Positions 1 to 5,562 of a stretch of 5,562 nt of DNA are shown here, piece after piece. Where the stretch lies: contig JAETTS010000198.1 of the NCBI GenBank assembly GCA_021769025.1, forward strand, positions 1-5,562, given 5' to 3'. The translations under genes and the position numbers were made by a program. The stretch is from Enterocloster bolteae. GTDB taxonomy: Bacteria > Bacillota_A > Clostridia > Lachnospirales > Lachnospiraceae. The notes under the pieces are model-generated. The model made no database searches. It was not told the origin of the DNA and saw nothing but the letters and a program-made list of their open reading frames with translations. Position 1 is the first letter of the stretch; each line of letters opens with the position of its first letter.

Positions 1-36
1 AATAACTGTCAACGCAACCCCGATAAACTTAATCAT
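1..36 (-). CDS. Start of an unidentified gene, cut by the left edge
   Basis: The first 12 codons of a minus-strand gene are visible and read MIKFIGVALTVI. The ATG at 36-34 is preceded by AAGGAG (48-43) with a 6-base spacer, which is a strong and well-placed ribosome binding site, and a candidate promoter lies about 80 bases upstream. One lysine followed by a hydrophobic run suggests a signal peptide or a first membrane segment. Short sporulation membrane proteins such as SpoIIIAB begin in a similar way, but 12 residues are too few to name a family. The start itself is well supported and the function is unknown. Confidence 0.7.
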   Translation of the reverse strand, partial: MIKFIGVALTVI

Positions 37-113
37 ATGCCTCTCCTTCTTTGCAATTCCTTCAGTACCCCCCGCTGCCTTTATCCCATAACAATTCCAC
101 CATCTGCTTCCTC

Positions 114-143
114 ATTATGGCGCAACGTCTGCTATTGTACCAA
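114..143 (-). promoter_or_regulatory. Candidate sigma-A promoter for the left-edge gene
   Basis: Read on the minus strand, TTGGTA (143-138, 4 of 6 to consensus) and CATAAT (119-114, 5 of 6) are separated by 18 bases. A second, overlapping candidate is the extended -10 element TGGTACAAT, whose hexamer TACAAT is at 139-134, but it has no good -35. Both point to the gene that starts at 36 and would leave a leader of roughly 70 to 90 bases. The call rests only on consensus match and position after the preceding terminator hairpin. Confidence 0.45.
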
Positions 144-176
144 GACGAATCGTTTTTATCCTCTCCATTTTAGTAT

Positions 177-217
177 AAGAAGGGCGCAAATACAAGTCTT
201 ATGCGCCCTTCTTTTTT
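177..217. terminator. Strong hairpin terminator at the end of the permease-like gene, possibly bidirectional
   Basis: A perfect 12-bp inverted repeat (AAGAAGGGCGCA at 177-188, its complement at 202-213) encloses a 13-base loop. In the minus-strand transcript, the direction of all genes here, the hairpin ends the permease-like gene: the 5' arm encodes its last residues and the TAA (201-199) lies in the loop. The minus-strand tail after the stem is only moderately U-rich (TTCTTATACT). The plus-strand tail is better, with TTTT directly after the stem and six T in a row (212-217), although no plus-strand gene is visible to use it. It may stop transcription in both directions. Confidence 0.75.
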
Positions 218-681
218 GTGATTCTTTCAAATAAAAGTCCGGTTAAAAACCACAGCGGTGCAAAATCCAGACGGATCAGCCCATTGATGTTGCTGTGGCG
301 GCCTGTATAGTCCCATGGGCAGATTCCATTGGCCCTGAGCCAGGTTCCCGAAAAGTACTCTGCCACAAAAATCAGCACCATATACAGCATTCCATGTCGC
401 AGGATTCTGTCCCACAGGCGCAAAGGCATTGCCTCCCTCCTGACAGAACCCCCTCCTGTCACTGTCACATCCAGCCAACGGTCAACCCCCTTTCCGATAG
501 GAGCCAACAGAGCTCCCAGGCCGTAGATGGGAAACATGATAAGAGAGGTCTTCCCCATGAGCCTCCAGTCATGAAGCATCATGGACTCCACAGAGGTAAA
601 CATCACTTCCAGGCACCATCCTGTCACACCGCATTTACAAAAATTAATTCCTGCCTGTTTTATATGATTAATCATTTTCAT
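199..681 (-). CDS. CmpB-like putative ABC transporter permease family membrane protein
   Basis: A 160-residue membrane protein that I recognise as PF06541 (ABC_trans_CmpB), usually annotated 'putative ABC transporter permease'. Substrate and partners are not known. From the chosen start, hydrophobic segments lie near 14-35, 45-63, 97-115 and 136-153. Recognisable blocks are GWCLEV (21-26), GKTSLIMFPIYG (43-54), EYFSG (108-112), CPWDYTG (121-127) and GLIRLDFAP (134-142), all typical of clostridial homologues. No ATP-binding domain is present, so it is not a complete transporter. The start is uncertain: ATG at 681 places the first conserved block where relatives have it, but neither this ATG, the one at 675, nor the longer option at 741 (180 residues) has a clear ribosome binding site. 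It starts 73 bases after cls with no convincing terminator between them, so co-transcription with cls is likely. The polar loop at about 71-88 is glycine-rich and seems longer than I expect for the family. Confidence 0.82.
   Translation of the reverse strand: MKMINHIKQAGINFCKCGVTGWCLEVMFTSVESMMLHDWRLMGKTSLIMFPIYGLGALLAPIGKGVDRWLDVTVTGGGSVRREAMPLRLWDRILRHGMLYMVLIFVAEYFSGTWLRANGICPWDYTGRHSNINGLIRLDFAPLWFLTGLLFERITKKKGA
427..441 (-). promoter_or_regulatory. Strong Shine-Dalgarno and in-frame ATG inside the permease-like gene
   Basis: AGGAGG (441-436) lies 6 bases before an in-frame ATG (429-427) on the minus strand. This is the best ribosome binding site in the window, yet it lies in the middle of a gene whose natural start has none. 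Initiation here would give a 76-residue product with the last two membrane segments and the CPWDYTG block. The homology runs straight through this point, so I regard it as one gene with a possible second start or a chance match in a glycine/arginine-coding stretch. Confidence 0.3.
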
Positions 682-754
682 GGTGTTAGTATAGACGCCA
701 TATCCGTTTCTATGCACACACCCCACTTCTTTAGCAGGCATCCGCTGTCTCAGG

Positions 755-2284
755 CTACAGAAGCGGAGACAACAGCCGGCTGCACTGTTCTTTCACCCGC
801 ACCACAAGCCCCCTCTGCTCATATCGTTTCTTTGTAATCTCCCGGCAGTGATCCAGGTCTTTAAGAAACGCAGCTTCCAGCTTTTGCGTGGTCTCTGCAT
901 CAAAGATCGTGGCATTCACCTCAAAATTCAGTTCAAAACTTCGGATATCCATATTCGCCGTCCCATAACAGCTTACCAGACTGTCCACCATTACGCCCTT
1001 GGCGTGAAGGAAGCCGTTCTCATAGGTGTAGCATCTGGCTCCCGCCTCCAGCATATCCTTCACATAAGAATACGTTGCCCAGTACACAAAGGGATGATCC
1101 GGTTTGCAGGGAATCATCAGACGGACATCTAACCCGGATTCTGCCGCAATCTTCAGCGCGGAAAGCACCGTATCGTCCGGGATAAAGTAGGGTGTCTGAA
1201 TATAAATGTGATGTTTGGCCTTATGAAACAACTGAAGATAATTGTTCCGGATCTGGCGGTTGCTGGCATCCGGCCCGCTGTTGATGATCTGAATCCCGGC
1301 CCGCTGTCCGAACAGTTCCGGCTTCGGAACATTCAAAATCTCCGACACTGCCGCCGGCTCCCCGCTTTCTTCTCTGTCTGGCAAGCCAAAATACTTTCCG
1401 TTTTTAAACAGATTTTCCTTTGTGGCATAATTCCAGTCCAGGACAAAGCGGATCTGCAAGGCATACACCGCACTTCCCTGAATCTTCAGATGGGTATCTC
1501 TCCAATATCCAAATTTAGGATCCTTGGAAATATACTCCTTCCCAATGTTGAATCCGCCTACATAGCCTACCCTGCCGTCTATCACCACAATCTTCCTGTG
1601 GTTGCGGTAGTTTACACGCAGATGAAGTCGGCCAAGAACAGCAGGGAAAAACTCGCCTACCTGAATGTTCCCGTTCTGAAGCCGTTTCCATACCCGTTTA
1701 GGCATGAACCTTCCCCCCATGCCGTCATACAGAATCCGCACTTCCACGCCTTCCTTTGCCTTCTCCTCCAGAATCGGAATCATGGATTGGAACAGCTCAT
1801 CATTTTTTATAATATAGTACTGGATATGAATGTAGTGCCGGGCCTTTTTCAGTTCAGCCTTTAAATCCGTAAACTTCTCTACACCGTCTGTAAAAATATC
1901 TACTGTATTATCCACAGTCAAAACTGCACCGGAAGTTGTCAGGTTATACAGAACCAGATCTTCATAGTCTCTGCACAGAGGATCCCGAAACCAGCTCTCC
2001 CTGTCCTGAATTCCCTCCTCCTGGGATTTAATGGGATATTTTAGACGGTCCTCCACCTCCTTCACATGGAACATTTTGCTCTTCCGAAAATCCTGGCACA
2101 GCAAAAGATATAGAAGGAACCCAAAAATCGGCACAAAATACAATGCCAGAAGCCAGGTCCACACCGCCTTAGGGTCTCTTCTCTGAAAGAAAACAATCAC
2201 AACCGACAGAAACAGATTAATATAAAGCAGATTGTCCATCAGCCAGCTCCAGACTTCCGCCATTGATTTTAACGCTATTTCCAT
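755..2284 (-). CDS. cls: Cardiolipin synthase (phospholipase D superfamily)
   Basis: Complete 509-residue cardiolipin synthase, the usual length for the bacterial PLD-type enzyme. It condenses two phosphatidylglycerol molecules into cardiolipin plus glycerol at the cytoplasmic membrane. Two N-terminal membrane segments lie at about 19-33 and 41-63 and are followed by a basic stretch (FRKSK). Two PLD domains follow, each with the full HxKxxxxD catalytic motif: H229-K231-D236 (HRKIVVID, then the GG-N of GYVGGFNIG) and H427-K429-D434 (HAKGVMVD, then GTANMD). The C-terminus LLSPLL is typical of the family. The ATG at 2284 has GAGGTG (2297-2292) 7 bases upstream, so the start is secure. Its own promoter is at 2336-2364 and the permease-like gene follows after 73 bases. 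No active-site residue is missing and no frameshift was seen. Several clostridia carry more than one cls, so the exact paralogue is open. Confidence 0.96.
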   Translation of the reverse strand: MEIALKSMAEVWSWLMDNLLYINLFLSVVIVFFQRRDPKAVWTWLLALYFVPIFGFLLYLLLCQDFRKSKMFHVKEVEDRLKYPIKSQEEGIQDRESWFRDPLCRDYEDLVLYNLTTSGAVLTVDNTVDIFTDGVEKFTDLKAELKKARHYIHIQYYIIKNDELFQSMIPILEEKAKEGVEVRILYDGMGGRFMPKRVWKRLQNGNIQVGEFFPAVLGRLHLRVNYRNHRKIVVIDGRVGYVGGFNIGKEYISKDPKFGYWRDTHLKIQGSAVYALQIRFVLDWNYATKENLFKNGKYFGLPDREESGEPAAVSEILNVPKPELFGQRAGIQIINSGPDASNRQIRNNYLQLFHKAKHHIYIQTPYFIPDDTVLSALKIAAESGLDVRLMIPCKPDHPFVYWATYSYVKDMLEAGARCYTYENGFLHAKGVMVDSLVSCYGTANMDIRSFELNFEVNATIFDAETTQKLEAAFLKDLDHCREITKKRYEQRGLVVRVKEQCSRLLSPLL

Positions 2285-2335
2285 AGAAATTCACCTCACT
2301 TGAAGCTGTATAACTCCATTGATACATTTCCTGTT

Positions 2336-2364
2336 ATTTTACTCTCCCTATTCTGCATATGCAA
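2336..2364 (-). promoter_or_regulatory. Candidate sigma-A promoter of cls
   Basis: On the minus strand, TTGCAT (2364-2359, only the TTG matches consensus) and TAAAAT (2341-2336, 5 of 6) are separated by exactly 17 bases. The predicted start of transcription near 2329 would give a leader of about 45 bases that contains the cls ribosome binding site. It sits just after the terminator of the prepilin gene, which supports independent transcription of cls. A 10-base perfect palindrome, TGCATATGCA (2354-2363), overlaps the -35 and could bind a regulator. Confidence 0.55.
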
Positions 2365-2370
2365 GGGCTA

Positions 2371-2423
2371 ACAATAAAACGACCGGAACACGCCTGTTAC
2401 TTCAAAGCCAGACATGCCCCGGT
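2371..2423 (-). terminator. Rho-independent terminator of the DUF4250-prepilin unit
   Basis: In the minus-strand transcript the arms at 2423-2409 and 2396-2382 form a continuous 15-bp stem around a 12-base loop, ending in ACCGG/CCGGT at the base, followed by CG and TTTTATTGTT (2379-2370). Four of the 15 pairs are G-U. In a plus-strand transcript these become A-C mismatches, so the stem is stable only in the direction of the prepilin gene. It begins 42 bases after the prepilin stop codon. Confidence 0.75.
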
Positions 2424-2465
2424 TCTTTTTGATTCTTCACGGTTCAGGTAATGATTGTTTCTCGA

Positions 2466-2936
2466 TTAGCCTCCTGCATGTGCAGATTTTCCTGAACGAT
2501 TATCTGTTCGTTCGATCTCCAGTTCTTTTCCTGCATAACATTTTACCCTGTAATTCTTCCACTCAATCTCAAAGCCACCGTACCCTTCTGTGCCATAGTT
2601 TGCATTTACATAGACAATCCAGGTATCATCCAAATCCGTTCCCTCGATTCTTCCGGACAGCGGATTCTCTGGATCTCCCACAGGCGCAGATGTCAATTGG
2701 CGAACGGTGTGGCGGTTAGAATTCCCCTCCAGCCTCTGTTCCTCCAGATATTCCTGCAACACGAAAGAGATCATTTTCGTATTGTACTCCAATACTTTAA
2801 CTTCCGCATTGTTTTTCACCTTCTGGTAGGCAGGTATGGAGATGGCCGCCAGGATGGAAATGATTGCCACAACAGTCAGCACTTCCAGTAAGGTAAAGCC
2901 TCTGTTGTCACGTAAACTGGTTTTTTTCCCGGTCAT
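2466..2936 (-). CDS. Type IV prepilin / pseudopilin-like protein
   Basis: A 156-residue protein with a class III (type IV pilin) signal: a basic 13-residue leader ending NRG, the cleavage site G|FTLLEV, Glu at position +5 (residue 18), and a hydrophobic helix to about residue 35 (ending ISIPAYQKV), continuing amphipathically to about 68. This is the N-methylation domain (PF07963) of type IV pilins, ComGC and GspG-like pseudopilins. A prepilin peptidase would be expected to remove the leader and methylate Phe. The remaining ~90 residues look like a small globular domain with a single Cys (133), so no internal disulfide. I do not recognise the subfamily. The start is constrained: an in-frame TAA at 2957-2955 leaves only TTG at 2948 (160 residues) or ATG at 2936. 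I chose ATG, although neither has a well-placed ribosome binding site; the nearest, GAGG, is about 15 bases before the TTG. Both starts lie inside the DUF4250 gene, in another frame, so translational coupling is likely. No assembly ATPase, peptidase or other pilin is visible. Confidence 0.88.
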   Translation of the reverse strand: MTGKKTSLRDNRGFTLLEVLTVVAIISILAAISIPAYQKVKNNAEVKVLEYNTKMISFVLQEYLEEQRLEGNSNRHTVRQLTSAPVGDPENPLSGRIEGTDLDDTWIVYVNANYGTEGYGGFEIEWKNYRVKCYAGKELEIERTDNRSGKSAHAGG

Positions 2937-3087
2937 AGGTATACGCAATGGATTTTAATATTTCCTCTATCTTCTCTCCGGACACATCCTCGGATTTGCA
3001 GAAGTCCTCGAGAGAAGGATAAAAGTCCCTTAATTGTGTATTGACATAGCTTAACAACATTACCGGATCTTTTGGTATCTGATTCAT
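2908..3087 (-). CDS. DUF4250 domain-containing small protein
   Basis: A 59-residue protein starting MNQIPKDPVMLLSYVNTQLR and ending YDREKNQFT. From memory this matches the DUF4250 family of small clostridial proteins almost along its whole length: the PKDPVMLLSYVNTQLRD block, the FYPSLEDFCKSED block, and a C-terminal half with I-E-x-I-L-K-S-I followed by Y-x-Y-D. It has no membrane segment, signal peptide or cysteine cluster, and it is probably cytoplasmic and helical. No function is known to me. The ATG at 3087 has AAAGGA (3099-3094) 6 bases upstream and an extended -10 promoter about 40 bases before it. The stop (TGA, 2910-2908) lies 26 bases inside the following prepilin gene, so the pair is almost certainly one transcript. 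An overlapping longer reading in another frame at 2933-3118 is a shadow. Confidence 0.9.
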   Translation of the reverse strand: MNQIPKDPVMLLSYVNTQLRDFYPSLEDFCKSEDVSGEKIEEILKSIAYTYDREKNQFT

Positions 3088-3129
3088 GGCATTTCCTTTC
3101 CAAACCTGTGATTTCCAATTGACGGTGTT

Positions 3130-3159
3130 ATGATAGCATAAAACTGGATTTCATTTCAA
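3130..3159 (-). promoter_or_regulatory. Sigma-A promoter (extended -10) of the DUF4250-prepilin unit
   Basis: On the minus strand, TTGAAA (3159-3154, 5 of 6) and TATCAT (3135-3130, 5 of 6) are separated by 18 bases, and TGC directly before the -10 provides the extended TGn element. The predicted transcription start near 3123 gives a leader of about 36 bases ending in the AAAGGA ribosome binding site. This is the best promoter match in the window and separates the unit from clpB. Confidence 0.7.
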
Positions 3160-3206
3160 TATCACTTATCATATTATCCACTTATGGATGATGAGGGTTT
3201 GTAATA

Positions 3207-3228
3207 AGCGGTCTGCTCCTATACCGCC
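3207..3228 (-). terminator. Weak hairpin after clpB, possible terminator
   Basis: Starting three bases after the clpB stop, GGCGGT (3228-3223) can pair with ACCGCT (3212-3207) around a 10-base loop, giving five Watson-Crick pairs and one G-U. The tail TATTACAAACC is poor in U. The position is right for a terminator and the next unit has its own promoter, but the structure is marginal. Confidence 0.3.
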
Positions 3229-3231
3229 GTC

Positions 3232-5562
3232 TTACTCCACGTGTGCAGACAATTTCTGCCCGGCTATATCTGTATCGATGACAATCGTATCTCCTGCTCT
3301 TACCTGATCCTGCAAAATGATCTTCGCGGCCAGTGTCTCCACATATTTCTGAAGGTATCGTTTCAACGGCCTTGCTCCATAGACCGGGTCATACCCGTGT
3401 TCTACCACGAAAGCTTTAGCGGCATCAGTTAAAGATACCTGTATCTCCCGGTCTGCCAGCCTCTTGTTGGTATCTGCAATCAGAAGCGATACAATGGATC
3501 CAATAAAGTCCTTTGTCAGCGGTTTAAAGAGAATGATCTCATCCAGACGATTCAAAAATTCAGGTCGGAAGTGACTGCGCAGATCATTCATCGCCATCTC
3601 CTCCGCTTCCTTTTGGATCGCTCCCTGCTCATTGATTCCTTCCAACAGGTACTGGGAACCAATATTGGAGGTCATAATGATGATGGTATTCTTAAAATCC
3701 ACCGTCTTTCCCGTAGAATCCGTGATACGCCCGTCATCCAACACCTGTAAAAGCACATTAAACACATCTGGATGCGCCTTTTCCACCTCATCAAACAGAA
3801 CTACGCAGTAAGGCTTTCTCCGCACTGCCTCTGTCAGCTGGCCACCTTCGTCGTATCCCACATATCCAGGAGGCGCTCCAATCAACCGCGCCACAGAGTG
3901 TTTCTCCATATATTCACTCATGTCTATACGCACCATGTTGGTCTCATCGTCAAACAGACTTTCTGCTAGTGCCTTCGCCAACTCTGTCTTTCCTACACCG
4001 GTAGGGCCCATAAACAGGAAGGAGCCAATGGGCTTTGTAGGATCCTTGATACCCGCTTTGGAACGAATGATTGCCTCTGTTACTTTCTCCACGCCCTCAT
4101 CCTGTCCTACTACTCGTCTGTGAAGCACCTCATCCAGATGCAAGGTCTTGCTTCTCTCGCTTTCTGTCAGTTTCGCCACCGGGATACCAGTCCACCTGGA
4201 AATGATTCTGGCAATCTCATCCTCTGTGACGTTCTCATGAACCAGGCTCAAATCCTGGCTCTTCACCTTCTCCTCCTCTGCTGCCAGCTGTTTCTGCAAT
4301 TCAGGAAGCTTGCCATACTGCAGTTCCGCCGCCTTATTCAGATTATATTCCTGCTGTGCCTGTGCAATCTGGCGGTTGACAGCCTCAATCTCCTCCCGCA
4401 GAGAGGATAGTCTCTCCACGGATGTCTTCTCATTCTCCCACTGGGCCTTTTTGGCCGTAAATTCATCATGCAATTCTGCCAACTCCCTCTGAAGATCGGA
4501 CAGCCGGTCCTGGCTTAAATGGTCAGTCTCTTTCTTCAGGGCCGCTTCCTCAATTTCCATCTGCATGATCTTCCTGGACAGTTCATCCAACTCGGCAGGC
4601 ATGGAATCCAATTCCGTCTTGATCATAGCACAAGCCTCGTCTACCAGGTCAATGGCTTTATCTGGCAGAAACCGATCCGAAATATAACGGTCTGACAATA
4701 TGGCGGCCGACACCAGTGCTGAGTCCGTAATCTTTACTCCGTGGAATACCTCGTAACGTTCTTTCAGACCTCTTAAAATAGAGATGGTATCCTCCACTGC
4801 CGGCTCTTCTACCATGACCGGCTGAAAACGACGTTCCAGCGCCGCATCTTTCTCAATATACTTCCGGTACTCATCCAGGGTAGTGGCTCCGATACAGTGA
4901 AGCTCGCCTCTGGCCAGCATGGGTTTCAACATATTCCCGGCATCCATAGACCCTTCCGTCTTCCCGGCCCCCACAATGGTGTGTAACTCATCGATAAACA
5001 GTATGATCTGCCCATCGCTTTTTTTCACTTCCTCCAATACGGCCTTCAATCGTTCCTCAAACTCGCCCCGATACTTGGCCCCAGCTACCAGCGCTCCCAT
5101 ATCCAGAGCAAACAGCTTCTTATCCTTCAGTCCTTCCGGCACATCCCCCCGAACAATCCTCTGGGCCAACCCTTCTACCACAGCAGTCTTTCCCACACCA
5201 GGCTCACCGATCAATACCGGATTGTTTTTCGTCTTACGGGAAAGGATTCTCACCACATTCCGGATCTCACCATCACGGCCGATCACCGGATCCAGCTTCT
5301 GGTTCCTGGCTCTCTCCACCAGATCATAACCATATTTTTCTAAGGTATCATAAGTTGCTTCCGGATTGTCGCTGACCACCCTCTGATTCCCCCGTACTGT
5401 GGTAAGGGCCTTGAGGAAGGTCTCCCGGTTGATCCCATACTGCTTAAACAATTCTTTTAATGTCTTATCTGGTTGTTTCAGCATGGACAAAAACAGATGC
5501 TCTACAGACACATACTCATCGCCCATAGCCTTGGCCTCATCCTCGGCGCTTATCAGCACCTT
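3232..5562 (-). CDS. clpB: ATP-dependent chaperone ClpB (5' end outside the window)
   Basis: The last 776 residues of the cytoplasmic Hsp100 disaggregase, which works with DnaK to pull polypeptides out of aggregates through its central pore. Full-length ClpB is about 860 residues, so roughly 85 are missing beyond the right edge. The frame stays open to 5562, and the GTG at 5559 is an internal valine, not a start. Counting from the Lys at 5562: second Clp_N repeat about 1-55; AAA-1 with Walker A GEPGVGKT (119-126), pore-loop Tyr164, Walker B ILFIDE (187-192) and arginines 244-245; the M-domain coiled coil at about 320-435; AAA-2 with Walker A GPTGVGKT (519-526), pore-loop GYVGY (566-570), Walker B VVLFDE (587-592), sensor TSN (631-633), Arg672 in FLNRLDE, and sensor-2 GAR (729-731). 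The long M domain and the lack of a recognisable ClpP-binding loop favour ClpB over ClpC or ClpA. All catalytic residues seen are intact. Regulatory sites such as CIRCE or CtsR boxes would lie upstream, outside the window. Confidence 0.97.
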   Translation of the reverse strand, partial: KVLISAEDEAKAMGDEYVSVEHLFLSMLKQPDKTLKELFKQYGINRETFLKALTTVRGNQRVVSDNPEATYDTLEKYGYDLVERARNQKLDPVIGRDGEIRNVVRILSRKTKNNPVLIGEPGVGKTAVVEGLAQRIVRGDVPEGLKDKKLFALDMGALVAGAKYRGEFEERLKAVLEEVKKSDGQIILFIDELHTIVGAGKTEGSMDAGNMLKPMLARGELHCIGATTLDEYRKYIEKDAALERRFQPVMVEEPAVEDTISILRGLKERYEVFHGVKITDSALVSAAILSDRYISDRFLPDKAIDLVDEACAMIKTELDSMPAELDELSRKIMQMEIEEAALKKETDHLSQDRLSDLQRELAELHDEFTAKKAQWENEKTSVERLSSLREEIEAVNRQIAQAQQEYNLNKAAELQYGKLPELQKQLAAEEEKVKSQDLSLVHENVTEDEIARIISRWTGIPVAKLTESERSKTLHLDEVLHRRVVGQDEGVEKVTEAIIRSKAGIKDPTKPIGSFLFMGPTGVGKTELAKALAESLFDDETNMVRIDMSEYMEKHSVARLIGAPPGYVGYDEGGQLTEAVRRKPYCVVLFDEVEKAHPDVFNVLLQVLDDGRITDSTGKTVDFKNTIIIMTSNIGSQYLLEGINEQGAIQKEAEEMAMNDLRSHFRPEFLNRLDEIILFKPLTKDFIGSIVSLLIADTNKRLADREIQVSLTDAAKAFVVEHGYDPVYGARPLKRYLQKYVETLAAKIILQDQVRAGDTIVIDTDIAGQKLSAHVE

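Noticed and set aside
742..766. Imperfect inverted repeat (CCGCT...AGCGG with an inner TCT/AGA and one bulge) across the cls stop codon
   Set aside because: The stem is short and bulged and no T-run follows on the minus strand, so I do not call it a terminator between cls and the permease-like gene.
295..837. 180-codon open frame on the plus strand opposite the permease-like gene
   Set aside because: It is antisense to a gene with clear family homology. Its translation is low in complexity, rich in His, Pro and Ser, and has no recognisable domain.
1208..1864. 218-codon open frame on the plus strand inside cls
   Set aside because: It is antisense to the catalytic region of cls, and its open length reflects the codon bias of that gene.
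2933..3118. 61-residue open frame on the minus strand starting near 3118
   Set aside because: It overlaps the DUF4250 gene in another frame, has no family resemblance, and its start lies at or before the predicted transcription start region. The DUF4250 frame has the ribosome binding site and the recognisable protein.
3174..3182. TTATCCACT, 8 of 9 bases of a DnaA box
   Set aside because: A single near match in an AT-rich gap is expected by chance, and there is no cluster of boxes or replication gene nearby.
4919..5329. 136-codon open frame on the plus strand opposite clpB
   Set aside because: It lies opposite the first AAA+ domain of clpB, with no ribosome binding site or domain evidence.
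5557..5559. GTG as a possible start of clpB
   Set aside because: The frame continues open to the window edge, and the residues here align with the middle of the ClpB N-terminal domain, so this is an internal valine.

Overview
The window looks like ordinary chromosome from an anaerobic Firmicute of class Clostridia, most likely Lachnospiraceae. The reasons are AGGAGG-type ribosome binding sites, sigma-A-like promoters, moderate GC by eye, a small DUF4250 protein, and a CmpB-type (PF06541) membrane protein whose wording matches what I remember of Lachnospiraceae homologues. Every gene I can support lies on the minus strand, so transcription runs from right (5562) to left (1). No tRNA, rRNA, CRISPR array, insertion sequence or phage gene was seen, and the longest stretch without a gene is about 180 bases.

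From right to left: (1) clpB, the AAA+ disaggregase, missing about its first 85 residues beyond the right edge, followed by a weak hairpin. (2) A two-gene unit with its own extended -10 promoter: a 59-residue DUF4250 protein at 2908-3087, and a type IV prepilin / pseudopilin-like protein whose only possible starts lie inside the DUF4250 gene in another frame. A 15-bp hairpin with a U-rich tail closes the unit. (3) A new promoter directly after that terminator drives cls, a complete 509-residue cardiolipin synthase with two HKD motifs. (4) After a 73-base gap comes a four-segment CmpB-like 'putative ABC transporter permease', probably co-transcribed with cls. Its last codons form one arm of a strong hairpin. 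(5) A new promoter leads to the first 12 codons of another gene with a good ribosome binding site, cut by the left edge.

Three of the genes concern the envelope (phospholipid synthesis, a membrane permease-like protein, an exported pilin) and one concerns protein quality control. Nothing shows that they form one system. The signals most worth a second look are the out-of-frame overlap between the DUF4250 gene and a prepilin with no visible assembly machinery, and the permease gene, which lacks a ribosome binding site at its natural start but has a near-perfect one inside it. I did not find a clearly novel system here.
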